Shown here in pieces: positions 17,287 through 25,431 of a stretch of DNA of 50,441 nt. Position 1 is the stretch's first letter. Each line of letters starts with the position of its first letter. The DNA is from Serinicoccus kebangsaanensis (lineage in GTDB: Bacteria; Actinomycetota; Actinomycetes; Actinomycetales; Dermatophilaceae): positions 1-50,441 of the forward strand of contig NZ_VSLG01000019.1 in assembly GCF_008919445.1 (NCBI RefSeq), in the 5' to 3' direction. The translations under genes and the position numbers were made by a program. The notes below the pieces were generated by a model. That model did not search any database. It was not told the DNA's origin and saw only the letters and a list, made by a program, of their open reading frames with translations.

Positions 17287-18573
17287 TCACAAGTCGTTGG
17301 GTATGCCTGGCGCCGCGTCCGCCCGTCCCGCCGACTCGTCCTCGTCGAAGGCCGCCTCGATCGCGACCCGGTGCCGGTGCAGCACCCACCACACCCCGAG
17401 ACCGGCCAGACCCGAGCCGACCCCGGTGAGGACGAAGACCGCGGGCAGGCCGAGCAGCCGCCCGAGCAGACCGCCCAGCAGCGTGCCGACGGGGATGCCT
17501 CCCCAGATGACGGTGCGGTAGGCACCCTGCACCCGGCCGAACAGGCGCTCCGGGATGATCGCCTGCCGCACCGACATGATCTGCACGTTGAAGGCGGTCA
17601 CCGAGCCGGCGCTCACCGCCAGGCCGGCGACGGCGACGACCGGGTGGACCCACAGCCCCATCACCGTGACCGCGACGGCGGAGACGAGCTGCAGCACCCC
17701 CATCGAGGTGGTCCTGCCCATCAGCCGGGTCGCGAGGGGTGAGAGCAGGGAGCCGGCGATCGCCCCCACCCCCGCGACGGCGAGGAAGAGGCCGAAGGCG
17801 CGCTCGGAGAGGCCCAGCTCCTCCAGGACGAAGAGCACCAGGATGCCGCTGGTCATCGTCCCGAGGGTCGCGGCGACCCCGGTCGTCAGCATCAGCGGGA
17901 AGAGGATCGGGTGGCGTCGCAGCCACGCCAGGCCCTCGCGCGTGTCCTGGCCCGCGGTCGTGGTCGTCTCCCGCTCTGGCCGGAAGCGACCGGCGACGAG
18001 CAGGACGAGCGCCCCGGCGACGAGGTATGCCGTGGCACCCCCGAACAACGGCAGGCTGGCGGCGATCGCGAAGAGCCACGCCCCCACCGGCGGCCCGAGG
18101 AAGATCTGACCGGTCGACTCGGCCGTCGTCAGCAGGCTGTTGCCACGCTCCAGCTGACGCTTGGGCACCACCCGCGGCAGCAGCGCCCGCGCCGCGCTGT
18201 CGTAGACCACCTCCGCGGTCCCGAGGACCAGCGCGACGGCATACAGCACCGGCAGCGAGACCCACCCGGTGACCACCGAGACGGCGAGCGCCACGATGGC
18301 GAGCGCGCGCAGCAGGTTCGCCCCCGCCATCGCGCGGCGGCGGTCGACGCGGTCGACCAGCGTGCCGGCCGGGATCGCGAAGAGCAGCCAGGGCAGGAAG
18401 GCCAGCGAGGCCAGCAGGCTGACGAGGAACGGGTCGCGGGTGAGCGTCGCGGCCAGCAGTGGTGCCGCCGCCTGCATGACGCCGTCCGACACGTTGGACG
18501 TCGCGCTCGCGCCGAAGAGGTGCCAGAAGTTCCCGCCCAGCCGGCGCGCGTCCGTCTCGACACCACGCCTCAC
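17287..18573 (-). CDS. MFS transporter, EntS/MFS_3-like
   Basis: A 428-aa, 12-TM exporter of the enterobactin-exporter-like MFS_3 group. The TM1 region has FWHLFGASATSNVSDGV, loop 2-3 the IPAGTLVDRVDRRRAM signature, and TM5 the ERGNSLLTTAESTGQIFLGPPVGAWLF motif common in this group. Family members export siderophores, macrolides or other drugs. The C-terminal 35 residues are polar. It is transcribed in the same direction as the cys operon but separated from it by the leader/promoter region, so it is a separate unit. Confidence 0.87.
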   Translation of the reverse strand: MRRGVETDARRLGGNFWHLFGASATSNVSDGVMQAAAPLLAATLTRDPFLVSLLASLAFLPWLLFAIPAGTLVDRVDRRRAMAGANLLRALAIVALAVSVVTGWVSLPVLYAVALVLGTAEVVYDSAARALLPRVVPKRQLERGNSLLTTAESTGQIFLGPPVGAWLFAIAASLPLFGGATAYLVAGALVLLVAGRFRPERETTTTAGQDTREGLAWLRRHPILFPLMLTTGVAATLGTMTSGILVLFVLEELGLSERAFGLFLAVAGVGAIAGSLLSPLATRLMGRTTSMGVLQLVSAVAVTVMGLWVHPVVAVAGLAVSAGSVTAFNVQIMSVRQAIIPERLFGRVQGAYRTVIWGGIPVGTLLGGLLGRLLGLPAVFVLTGVGSGLAGLGVWWVLHRHRVAIEAAFDEDESAGRADAAPGIPNDL

Positions 18574-18582
18574 GGCGCCATG

Positions 18583-19548
18583 TTACGCCCCGGCACGAGC
18601 GGTCGAGACGTCCTCGGCACGGTCGCCGGACCGCTGCGTCGGGTGCCTTCGCCCACCCGCGCGCGTGGCCGGGGGCGGGACGGGCGCCGGACCACGGGCG
18701 GCCCACAGCACCCCGGCCACGACCAGCACACCACCTGCCACCTCCAGGGGGACCGGGCGCTCGCCGAGCACCCACCACGCCGCGGTCATGCCGACGACCG
18801 GGACCAGCATCGAGAAGGGCGCGACCACCCCGGCGGGGTGACGGGCCAGCAGCCACACCCAGATGCCCGAGCCCACGACCGTGCCGAGGACCACGGTGTA
18901 GGCCAGCCCCAGCCACGCGGGGACGGCACTGGCGTCCACGGAGGTCACCAGCGCGGAGCCGATCTGCTCCGGGCCCTCGACGAGCAGCGAGACCGCCAGC
19001 ATCGGCAGCGGCGGGACGACGGACATCCACAGCGTGAGGTGCAGCGGGTTCGGCGCCGCCGCGAGCCGGCTGCACACGTTGCCGACGGCCCAGCCGAAGG
19101 CTCCGAGGACGACGAGCAGGAAGGGAACCCAGCTGGTGGCCTCGGCGCGGCTCAGGCCGACGACGGCCAGCCCGGTGACCGCAGCCGCCACACCTGCGGC
19201 GCGTCTCCAGGTGAGGCGCTCGCGCAGCAGCAGCACACCGAGCACGACGGTGAACGGTGCGGACGCCTGCAGCACCAGGGACGCCAGCCCGGCCGGGAAG
19301 CCGGCGGCCATCCCGAGGTAGAGACCGAAGAACTGCAGCGTCCCGAAGCCGAGCCCGTAGCCGATCAGCCAGCGCAGCGGGACCGCCGGGCGAGGGACCA
19401 GGAGCACCGCCGGGACGGCAAGGACGGCGAACCGCAGCGCGACGAGGAAGAGTGGCGGGAAGTGCTCCAGGGAGGCGTGGATCGCGAGGAAGTTCAGCCC
19501 CCAGACGGCGGCGACGGTCACGGCCAGGAGGGTGTGGCGCAGCGGCAT
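18583..19548 (-). CDS. EamA (DMT superfamily) transporter
   Basis: A 321-aa protein with ten predicted TM helices in two EamA repeats (about 5-135 and 150-280); the first has AVWGLNFLAIHASLEHFPPL and the second WVPFLLVVLGAFGWAVGNV. The family exports amino acids and other metabolites. The C-terminal tail (290-321) is polar and basic. It starts 72 bp from a divergent LysR gene, which probably controls it. The GGTATGCC motif overlaps its own start codon. Confidence 0.88.
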   Translation of the reverse strand: MPLRHTLLAVTVAAVWGLNFLAIHASLEHFPPLFLVALRFAVLAVPAVLLVPRPAVPLRWLIGYGLGFGTLQFFGLYLGMAAGFPAGLASLVLQASAPFTVVLGVLLLRERLTWRRAAGVAAAVTGLAVVGLSRAEATSWVPFLLVVLGAFGWAVGNVCSRLAAAPNPLHLTLWMSVVPPLPMLAVSLLVEGPEQIGSALVTSVDASAVPAWLGLAYTVVLGTVVGSGIWVWLLARHPAGVVAPFSMLVPVVGMTAAWWVLGERPVPLEVAGGVLVVAGVLWAARGPAPVPPPATRAGGRRHPTQRSGDRAEDVSTARAGA

Positions 19549-19599
19549 ACCTCCGAGTGTGTGCGGCTGCGTCGATGAGGTCCAGCGAATGTTTCTGCA

Positions 19600-19611
19600 C
19601 TAATTCATTAG
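19600..19611. promoter_or_regulatory. Candidate LysR operator CTAAT-tc-ATTAG
   Basis: In the 72-bp region between the divergent EamA and LysR genes, CTAATTCATTAG is a 5-2-5 inverted repeat and the only AT-rich island. It is 9 bp upstream of the LysR ATG, where autorepression is plausible. The assignment is from position only. Confidence 0.5.
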
Positions 19612-19620
19612 GGTGGCTGC

Positions 19621-20517
19621 ATGGACACGCGCCACCTGGAGCTGCTGCGCGAGCTCTCCGTCCGGGGCACCCTCGCGGCGGTCGCGGCCGCCACGCACCG
19701 CACGCCGTCCGCGCTGTCCCAGCAGCTGCGCACGGCGGAGCGCGACTTCGGCGTCGCCCTCGTCGAGCCGGTGGGTCGAGGCCTGCGGCTCACGGCCGAG
19801 GGGCAGCTGCTGGCCGACTCCGCCGACGAGGTATGCCGGGTCCAGGCGCAGGTGCAGGCGCGGCTGGACGCGGCGCGCGGAGAGCCTCGGGGCCGGGTGA
19901 GCATCGGGACCCTGCCCAGCGCCGGGCAGGCACTGCTGCCGGGGCTGGTGTCGGCCCTGCGCGGCTCCGATATCGAGCTCGAGCTGGACGACTTCGACCT
20001 GGCGGAGCAGGACTACGCCGCACGCACCCTGGACGTCGACGTCGTCATCTCGCACAGCCTCCGCGGGGACGTGCCCGCCGGCGCCGAGCGGCTGACCGCG
20101 CGCCTGCTCGCCCGGGAGCCGATCGACGTCGCCCTGCCCTCGGATCACCCTCTTGCCCGGCGGGCCGAGCTGCGGCCCACCGACCTGGTCGGGACGGACT
20201 GGATCGGGGTGCCGGAGGAGTATCCCTTCGACACCGTGCTGCGGGCGGTCGAGGCGGTGACCGACAGCCCGCTCACCCGCGTCCTCCGGCTGCGCGACAA
20301 CCACCTGATCAGGGCACTCGTCGCGCAGGGCGTGGGGCTGGCGCTGCTGCCGCGGTTCACCACGCCCGTCGGCGGTGAGGTGGTGCTGCGCCGGCTCGTC
20401 GGGGTGCCGGCGCGCCGCAGCATCGTGGCGCTCTGCCGCCCGGACCGGTATGCCCGGCTCGCCGTGCGCCGCGTCGTGGACGAGCTGGAGCGGGTCGGCT
20501 CGACCCTCGGCGGGTGA
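19621..20517 (+). CDS. LysR-family transcriptional regulator
   Basis: A 298-aa LTTR. The N-terminal winged HTH is clear: LELLRELSVRGTLAAVAAATHRTPSALSQQLRTAERDFGVALVEPVGRGLRLTAEG (about 5-60). The linker helix and periplasmic-binding-protein-like effector domain (about 90-290) follow, with RVSIGTLPSAGQALLPGL and a late VAQGVGLALLPRF. It lies divergent to the EamA exporter, the standard arrangement for a regulator and its transporter target. The effector is unknown. Confidence 0.92.
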   Translation: MDTRHLELLRELSVRGTLAAVAAATHRTPSALSQQLRTAERDFGVALVEPVGRGLRLTAEGQLLADSADEVCRVQAQVQARLDAARGEPRGRVSIGTLPSAGQALLPGLVSALRGSDIELELDDFDLAEQDYAARTLDVDVVISHSLRGDVPAGAERLTARLLAREPIDVALPSDHPLARRAELRPTDLVGTDWIGVPEEYPFDTVLRAVEAVTDSPLTRVLRLRDNHLIRALVAQGVGLALLPRFTTPVGGEVVLRRLVGVPARRSIVALCRPDRYARLAVRRVVDELERVGSTLGG

Positions 20518-20558
20518 CCGACCGCGCCCCGGGCCTGCCGCTGAGACGACGCCGCGGC

Positions 20559-21584
20559 TCAGTCGACGACGCGGCCGGCGAAGGCCGCCAGGCCAGCATA
20601 GGCGTCGCCACCCTGCGGCTCCGGCCGCGCCGGGCCGAACGCCTCGCCGCGGTTCTCGTCGGTGAGGTTGGCCCGCATGAACGCCCCACCCCGCTCCGCG
20701 ACCCGCTGGTCCAGGTCCGCCGTCGAGCGTCCGAGGGCGGTCGCGAGGTCCCAGGTGTGGACGGCATACTCCGCGAGCTGCCAGTCCGGGGGATCCACGC
20801 CCTCCCCGGCGCCGGACCTGGCGTGGAACAGGTCGTCGGCAGCCTGCGCGAACGCCTGCGCCACGTCCCCCTCCACCGGCTGCGGCGACGCGGTCCAGTC
20901 GACCGCCTCCCCGCGCACCCCACGGGTGAAGGCGTCGGTCGTGGTCACGAGGTGCTCGCTCAGACGACGGACGTCCCAGCCCTCGCAGGGGGTCGTCATC
21001 CCGGCGGCCTCGCCGTCGGTCCCGGCCCTGACCAGCTCCTTGAGCTGGGCCAAAGCCGACATGAGGACCGCCTCGCCCACCTGCGCGGCGGGGAGGTCGA
21101 AGGCCTCGGCATACTCCGTCCCGAGCGCGAGGTAGCCGTCCCACGTGGTGGTCGCCACCTCACCGGTCCGCACGGTGTCGGTCAGCCGGTCCAGGTAGTA
21201 CTCCCAGCCCGGTCCGACGTCGACCACCAACGCGGGGTCGGTGAGCACCTGGGCGAAGCGGAGGGTCGTGACCCCGTCCTCCTCCGCCAGCCGCAGGTCC
21301 AGGGTCCACACCTGATCCGCGTCGTCGCTCTCGTTGTGCACCCGCAAGCGGGTCGGCTCCTCGCACACCTCGATGACGTAGGGCTCGCTGCCCGCCTCGT
21401 CCTCGTAGGCCCAGCTGACCTCCACCCGGCCGCTCGCGGGGTCACCGGTCCACGTGCCGAACCAGCGACCGAGCCGCTCGCTCTCGGTGATCGCGGCCCA
21501 GACGTCCTGGACGGGCGCGGTGAAGGTGCGGGTGAGGACCAGGTGCTGCTGGCCGTCGATCGTCTCGGGTGCTCCGGTGATCAT
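20559..21584 (-). CDS. SRPBCC (AHSA1-like) - DinB/TIGR03086-like fusion protein
   Basis: A 341-aa two-domain protein. Residues 1-150 are an AHSA1/START-like SRPBCC domain (LTRTFTAPVQDVWAAITESERLGRWFGTW; GWEYYLDRL near 125). Residues about 165-340 are a DinB/maleylpyruvate-isomerase-like bundle of the TIGR03086 type (LKELVRAGTDGEAAGMTTPCEGWDVRRLSEHLV, then YAVHTWDLATALGR). The PCEGWDVRxLxxH block is a mycothiol-dependent-enzyme-like metal site. Its ATG overlaps the ArsR stop (21581-21584). The ArsR-SRPBCC pair is a widespread arrangement; the DinB extension is less usual. Confidence 0.87.
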   Translation of the reverse strand: MITGAPETIDGQQHLVLTRTFTAPVQDVWAAITESERLGRWFGTWTGDPASGRVEVSWAYEDEAGSEPYVIEVCEEPTRLRVHNESDDADQVWTLDLRLAEEDGVTTLRFAQVLTDPALVVDVGPGWEYYLDRLTDTVRTGEVATTTWDGYLALGTEYAEAFDLPAAQVGEAVLMSALAQLKELVRAGTDGEAAGMTTPCEGWDVRRLSEHLVTTTDAFTRGVRGEAVDWTASPQPVEGDVAQAFAQAADDLFHARSGAGEGVDPPDWQLAEYAVHTWDLATALGRSTADLDQRVAERGGAFMRANLTDENRGEAFGPARPEPQGGDAYAGLAAFAGRVVD

Positions 21585-22000
21585 GCGCTCTCCTCGGTGT
21601 CTGCGGTGCTGGTGGTGTCGTGGTCTGGGTCGGTATGCCGCTGCTCGCCCTGCGCCGTCCGGTCGCGGACGGTGCGCCGCACCTCGAGGCCGAGGGCGTC
21701 CAGCGCGGTGGCGCTGACCGGCGGCCGGGCGGTCGCGTCTCCCCCGGTCGCGCGCAGGCGGGCCAGCAGGTCGTCCACCTGCGCCAGCGGGGACGCGTCG
21801 AGGGAGTAGTGCCGCTCCCGCCCTCGGTCGGCGGCGGAGACCAGCCCGGCCTCACCGAGCACACGGAGGTGTCGGCTGACGGCCGGGCGGGAGATCCCGC
21901 GGTCGCGCGTCAGGTCGACCACCCGGCTGGCCCCGTCGGCCGCCAGCTGCTCCAGCAGGTCCCGACGGACCGGGTCGGCCAGCGCGGCGAAGACATCCAT
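21581..22000 (-). CDS. ArsR-family transcriptional regulator
   Basis: A 139-aa winged-helix regulator. MDVFAALADPVRRDLLEQLAADGASRVVDLTRDRGISRPAVSRHLRVLGEAGLV (1-54) is the ArsR HTH, with recognition helix ISRPAVSRHLRVL and wing ADRGRERHYSLD. No metal-binding Cys pair is visible, as expected for the group that controls AHSA1-like proteins. It is the first gene of a two-gene operon, overlapping the SRPBCC gene by ATGA. A GGTAAC-N6-GTTACC palindrome sits directly upstream. Confidence 0.9.
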   Translation of the reverse strand: MDVFAALADPVRRDLLEQLAADGASRVVDLTRDRGISRPAVSRHLRVLGEAGLVSAADRGRERHYSLDASPLAQVDDLLARLRATGGDATARPPVSATALDALGLEVRRTVRDRTAQGEQRHTDPDHDTTSTADTEESA

Positions 22001-22004
22001 GCCG

Positions 22005-22028
22005 ATAGGTAACCACATCGTTACCAAT
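22005..22028. promoter_or_regulatory. ArsR operator candidate GGTAAC-N6-GTTACC
   Basis: ATAGGTAAC-cacatc-GTTACCAAT is an inverted repeat with 8 of 9 matching arm positions, placed 5-28 bp upstream of the ArsR start codon. Location and symmetry fit the dimeric ArsR regulator and autoregulation. Confidence 0.75.
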
Positions 22029-22054
22029 CGGTCAAGGGACGGCCCTCACCACCA

Positions 22055-22120
22055 GGAGTGACCACGGGATAGCACAACCCTCATCGGCGAACTTCCCGAT
22101 GGAGGTTGTGCTATCCCGAC
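22055..22120 (+). repeat. 52-bp hairpin repeat, copy 1 (with conserved flanks)
   Basis: Bases 22066-22117 form a hairpin with arms GGGATAGCACAACC...CATCGG and CCGATG...GGTTGTGCTATCCC around a 7-8-nt loop. The 11-bp flank ggagtgaccac is also shared. An inverted second copy lies at 30860-30925. It sits between the ArsR operon and the methyltransferase stop, in a non-coding gap. It looks like a REP-type or MITE-like element rather than a simple terminator, because sequence and flank are conserved. Confidence 0.88.
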
Positions 22121-22223
22121 CACACTCCCCTGTGGGCACGCGGCGACGCTCCCTCGACTCCCGTCCGTCACACGGGATGTCACGCCGTCCCGCGGCGGTG
22201 GGCCGGCGCCGTGCCGCCGGCCG

Positions 22224-23309
22224 TCACGCCGTCCCGCCGAGCGCCTTGATGTGCTCCGGCAGCCGGGCGTTGTCGCCATACATGAAGTGGTTCTGCATCT
22301 TCTCCGAGAAGCGGCTGGCCTCGGTCGTCAGACCGACGGCCTCGGCCACCTGGCGCACCAGCATCGGGGAGGCGCCGCAGCACACGCCGAGGTAGTTGAT
22401 GCCGAGCGCGAAGGCATCGGCCGCGAACGCCCCGACCTCGTAGCGGTTGCAGGACAGCGGGTCCAGCGCCGTCGGGAAGGTGCGGCCGTGGGGCGAGGGC
22501 ACCGTCACGCCGTTGGTGTCGGTGAGGTTGAAGAAGGTGGGCTCCGCGTCCGTGGTGCGGTAGGGGATCGGCAGCGCCGCCACGTGGCAGGTCACGGCCT
22601 CCCGGATCTGCCGCAGCCAGGGCAGCATGGTGGTCGGACCGCGGAAGCAGTTCATCCCCACGACGTCGGCCCCGCCCTGCTCCAGCCGCTGGCACACCTC
22701 GACGATCCCGACGTCGTCACGCATCTGCTCGCCGGCCATCGGCGCGACGGTGAGCACCACCGGGAGCCCGCTGGCCCTGGCGATCTCCAGGGCCGCCTCG
22801 GCCTCCCCGGCGTAGTAGAAGGTCTCGCCGATGATGAGGTCGGCGCCCTCCTCGACCGCCCAGCCGGCCATCTCCTCGAACATCGAGCGCACCTCACGCT
22901 GCGAGTCGGGGTCGCTCGGGTCCCACAGGTTGCTGTTGGAGATGTTGCCGGCGACGAGGTTGCCGGGCTTCTCGTCCGCCACCGACCGGGCGATCTGCAG
23001 CGCGGCCCGGTTGAGCGGCTCGAGCAGCTCCTCCTTGCCGATGACCCGCATCTTCTCGCGGTGTCCGTTGTAGGTGAAGGCCTCGACGATGTCGCTGCCC
23101 GCGCGCTGGAAGTCACGGTGCAGGGCCCGCAGCGCGTCGGGGAACTCCAGGGCGACCTCGGGGACGAACTCCCCGGCGGTCAGGTAGCCGCGCCGTTCCA
23201 GCTCGAAGAGGAAGCCCTCGGCGCAGATCACGGCCCCCTGGTCGAGACGCTCGACCAGTCCGGCAGCAGGTGTGGTGGTGGGGTCGGTGGGGGTATGCGT
23301 GTCGCTCAT
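22224..23309 (-). CDS. Homocysteine S-methyltransferase family protein (BHMT-like)
   Basis: A 361-aa TIM-barrel methyltransferase. The three zinc cysteines are in place: C221 in GMNCFRG and C310-C311 in GVCCGAS. The N-terminal block GAVICAEGFLFELERRGYLTAG and the SDIVEAFTYNGHREKM segment resemble the betaine-homocysteine methyltransferase group. It would transfer a methyl group to homocysteine to make methionine without cobalamin; betaine as donor is a guess. A cobalamin riboswitch precedes it, consistent with a B12-independent route shut off when B12 is available. Confidence 0.9.
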   Translation of the reverse strand: MSDTHTPTDPTTTPAAGLVERLDQGAVICAEGFLFELERRGYLTAGEFVPEVALEFPDALRALHRDFQRAGSDIVEAFTYNGHREKMRVIGKEELLEPLNRAALQIARSVADEKPGNLVAGNISNSNLWDPSDPDSQREVRSMFEEMAGWAVEEGADLIIGETFYYAGEAEAALEIARASGLPVVLTVAPMAGEQMRDDVGIVEVCQRLEQGGADVVGMNCFRGPTTMLPWLRQIREAVTCHVAALPIPYRTTDAEPTFFNLTDTNGVTVPSPHGRTFPTALDPLSCNRYEVGAFAADAFALGINYLGVCCGASPMLVRQVAEAVGLTTEASRFSEKMQNHFMYGDNARLPEHIKALGGTA

Positions 23310-23342
23310 CCGTGCTCATCCCTCGCGAGCTCGTCGGGCACC

Positions 23343-23358
23343 GGGCCCGGACGGGCCC
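23343..23358 (-). promoter_or_regulatory. GC-rich hairpin between riboswitch and start codon
   Basis: GGGCCC-ggac-GGGCCC is a strong hairpin just 3' of the riboswitch core and upstream of the methyltransferase. It is a candidate expression platform (early transcription stop or access to the ribosome site), but there is no T-tract. Confidence 0.5.
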
Positions 23359-23364
23359 TGCGGT

Positions 23365-23530
23365 CGAGGCAGGTCTTCGGACTCGTGGGCACACCTGTCG
23401 ACAGGCACCTACCGGCGTCGCTTCCCAGGCGTGCAGCCCAGTGCTTGTGTGACGCGCTCGTTCCCACATACCGCTGCGGGGCAGTCCAGGACTCGCACCT
23501 GGTTCCCTCTTACGACGACCCCTGCGGGGC
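23365..23530 (-). ncRNA. Cobalamin riboswitch
   Basis: Read on the minus strand, the conserved elements appear in order. They are AGGGAACC then GGTGCGAGTCCTGG (23486-23499), CTGCCCCGCAGC (23473-23484), GCACTGGG (23437-23444), CCTGGGAAGCG (23419-23429) and the 3' block GAGTCCGAAGACCTGCC (23368-23384). This is the standard AdoCbl/B12 aptamer layout. It sits about 55 bp upstream of the BHMT-like gene on the same strand and should reduce its expression when cobalamin is bound. Confidence 0.92.
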
Positions 23531-23575
23531 CGAACCACGACGCGACGATGCTACTCCCGTGGCACCGGCCGGACG

Positions 23576-24187
23576 TCATCTGGACTGGAGGGCCAGTCGT
23601 CCGGCCAGGAGGACATACGTCCCGCTGAAGACGCGACGCAGCCAGGTCATGACGCGAGGACGACGGATGACCCGGTCCCGCATGGTCGAAGCGAAGAGAC
23701 CGTAGAGCGCGAAGACGACGAAGGTCACGGCCATGAAGACCAGGCTCAGCCCGACCATGGTCGCCGTCGCCCGCGCGGACCCGGCCGGCACGAACTGCGG
23801 CAGGAAGGCGAAGAAGAAGATCGTCAGCTTGGGGTTGAGCAGGTTGATCAGCACAGCCCGTCGGATCACCTGGGACACCGTGGCTCGCGGCGCCGACTCG
23901 TCGACGTCCACCGTCGAGGAGTCACGCAGCGTCTGCCAGGCGAGCAGCAGCAGATAGAGCACGCCGAGCCACTTGATCGTCTGGAAGGCCACGGCGCTGG
24001 TGTGCAGGACCGCTGCCAGGCCGGTGATCGCAGCCACCATGTGCGGGATCACGCCCAGCATGCACCCGAGCGCCGCGACCAGCCCGGCACGGGTGCCGCG
24101 GGACAGGCCGGCGGCGATCGTGTAGACCGCGCCGGTGCCGGGCGTGGCGACCACGACCAGGGTGGTGAGCAGGAAGGCCAGGCTCAT
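23576..24187 (-). CDS. LysE-family translocator
   Basis: A 203-aa membrane protein with five to six TM segments. It has the RhtB/LysE signatures: TPGTGAVYTIAAGLSRGTRAGL (15-36), KWLGVLYLLLLAWQTLR and NLLNPKLTIFFFAFLPQFV (about 115-133). The family exports amino acids or related metabolites such as homoserine, threonine or lysine; the substrate is not determined. The gene is monocistronic. Its stop lies about 46 bp from the 5' end of the cobalamin riboswitch, so the riboswitch does not control it. Confidence 0.9.
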   Translation of the reverse strand: MSLAFLLTTLVVVATPGTGAVYTIAAGLSRGTRAGLVAALGCMLGVIPHMVAAITGLAAVLHTSAVAFQTIKWLGVLYLLLLAWQTLRDSSTVDVDESAPRATVSQVIRRAVLINLLNPKLTIFFFAFLPQFVPAGSARATATMVGLSLVFMAVTFVVFALYGLFASTMRDRVIRRPRVMTWLRRVFSGTYVLLAGRLALQSR

Positions 24188-24229
24188 GGTGATCCCCTCG
24201 GATGCCGTGCTGAAGGCCGACGCTACACC

Positions 24230-25375
24230 TCATCCACCCAGGTGGGCGGGCAGCTGCGGGTCGAGGTCGAGCCAGGCGGCCAGGTCGTGGATCTCGGCGA
24301 CGACGCGGTCCCGGCGCGCCGCGCTCCAGGCCCCGCCCTCGTGCAGCGCGTCGACCCGCAGCACGCCCCGCTTGTGCTCGGCTGTGGCGTCCAGCTTGCC
24401 GACCAGCTCGTCGCCGTCGAGCACGGGAAGCGCGTAGTAGCCGAACCTCCGCTGCGCCTTGGGCTTGTACATCTCCAGCACGTAGTCGAAGGCGAACAGC
24501 TCGGCCATCCGCTCGCGGTCGAAGACCAACCGGTCGACCGGGCAGAGCAGCGCGGCGCGGCCGGTGAAGCGGTCGTCCGGGTCGAGGTATGCCGGGTGCA
24601 CCCGCCAGGTGCCGGGCACCCCGTCGATGGTCGCCCGCTCACCGGCCTCACCCGCGTCGCCCGGCTCGGTGGGGCGCTCCGGGCCGCGCGAGCGCAGCAG
24701 CCCCAGGGCGGCCAGCCGGCGGGCGTCCTGCTCGGCCAGCGCCTCGTCCAGGGCGAGGTCCGGGACGTCGGGGTAGACCCGCTCGGCCAGGTCCCAGAGG
24801 CGTTGCCCGCCCTCGCGCCCGGACACGGCGACCTCACCCCGCTCGACCATGAAGTCGAGCAGCCGTTGCACGTTCTTGTCGTTGGTCCACCCGCTCGACC
24901 GCCACGGCACGTCCGTCGCGTCCGGCAGCCCGCCCGTGGGCGTGGGGCCCTCGGCCTCCAGGTGGGCCAGGATCTCGCAGCGGCCGCGGTCGTTGGCCTC
25001 GACCCACCGGGCGTTCGACTCCTGCCAGGCGCTCACCTCGCCGTGCCGGCGCAGCGGCGTCGGCCAGCCCGCCATCTGGGCGCGGTAGAGCGCGACGTCC
25101 TCGCCCGCGCGGATGAAGCCGCGGATCTCCACCAGGGTCCGCTCGGCCAGCAGCCGGTCCAGCTCACCCATGTCGTAGGCGCTGCCCAACCGGCTCCACA
25201 GCACCAGATGGTGCGCCGGTGCCACGGCCTTGACCGGGTCGATCTGCAGCAGCGTCAGCTCGCGCACGGTCTCCACCACGTCGCCGGGCCGCTGCGCCGT
25301 GAGCAGCTGGGCGCGCACCGCCACCCGCCGGGCGTCGCGCACCGAGAGGTGGTGGACCACGGTCACCGCACCCAC
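24230..25375 (-). CDS. Winged-helix protein, YcaQ-type (AlkX) DNA glycosylase family
   Basis: A 381-aa protein of the HTH_42/YcaQ family, whose E. coli and Streptomyces members unhook DNA interstrand crosslinks. The N-terminal block LLQIDPVKAVAPAHHLVLWSRLG (about 42-64) holds the QxD-type catalytic motif (Q-I-D). A C-terminal CPVDRLVFDRERMAELFAFDYVLEMYKP followed by RRFGYYALPVL is strongly conserved in the family. The start is the GTG/ATG-type codon giving MGAVTVVHHLS; MTVVHHLS three codons later is not ATG. No operon partner is visible. Confidence 0.87.
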   Translation of the reverse strand: MGAVTVVHHLSVRDARRVAVRAQLLTAQRPGDVVETVRELTLLQIDPVKAVAPAHHLVLWSRLGSAYDMGELDRLLAERTLVEIRGFIRAGEDVALYRAQMAGWPTPLRRHGEVSAWQESNARWVEANDRGRCEILAHLEAEGPTPTGGLPDATDVPWRSSGWTNDKNVQRLLDFMVERGEVAVSGREGGQRLWDLAERVYPDVPDLALDEALAEQDARRLAALGLLRSRGPERPTEPGDAGEAGERATIDGVPGTWRVHPAYLDPDDRFTGRAALLCPVDRLVFDRERMAELFAFDYVLEMYKPKAQRRFGYYALPVLDGDELVGKLDATAEHKRGVLRVDALHEGGAWSAARRDRVVAEIHDLAAWLDLDPQLPAHLGG

Positions 25376-25431
25376 CGCGCCGCTCGGGCAACCGCATGCG
25401 CAACGCCGGTGAGTGGTGTCAGGATCGGGAC

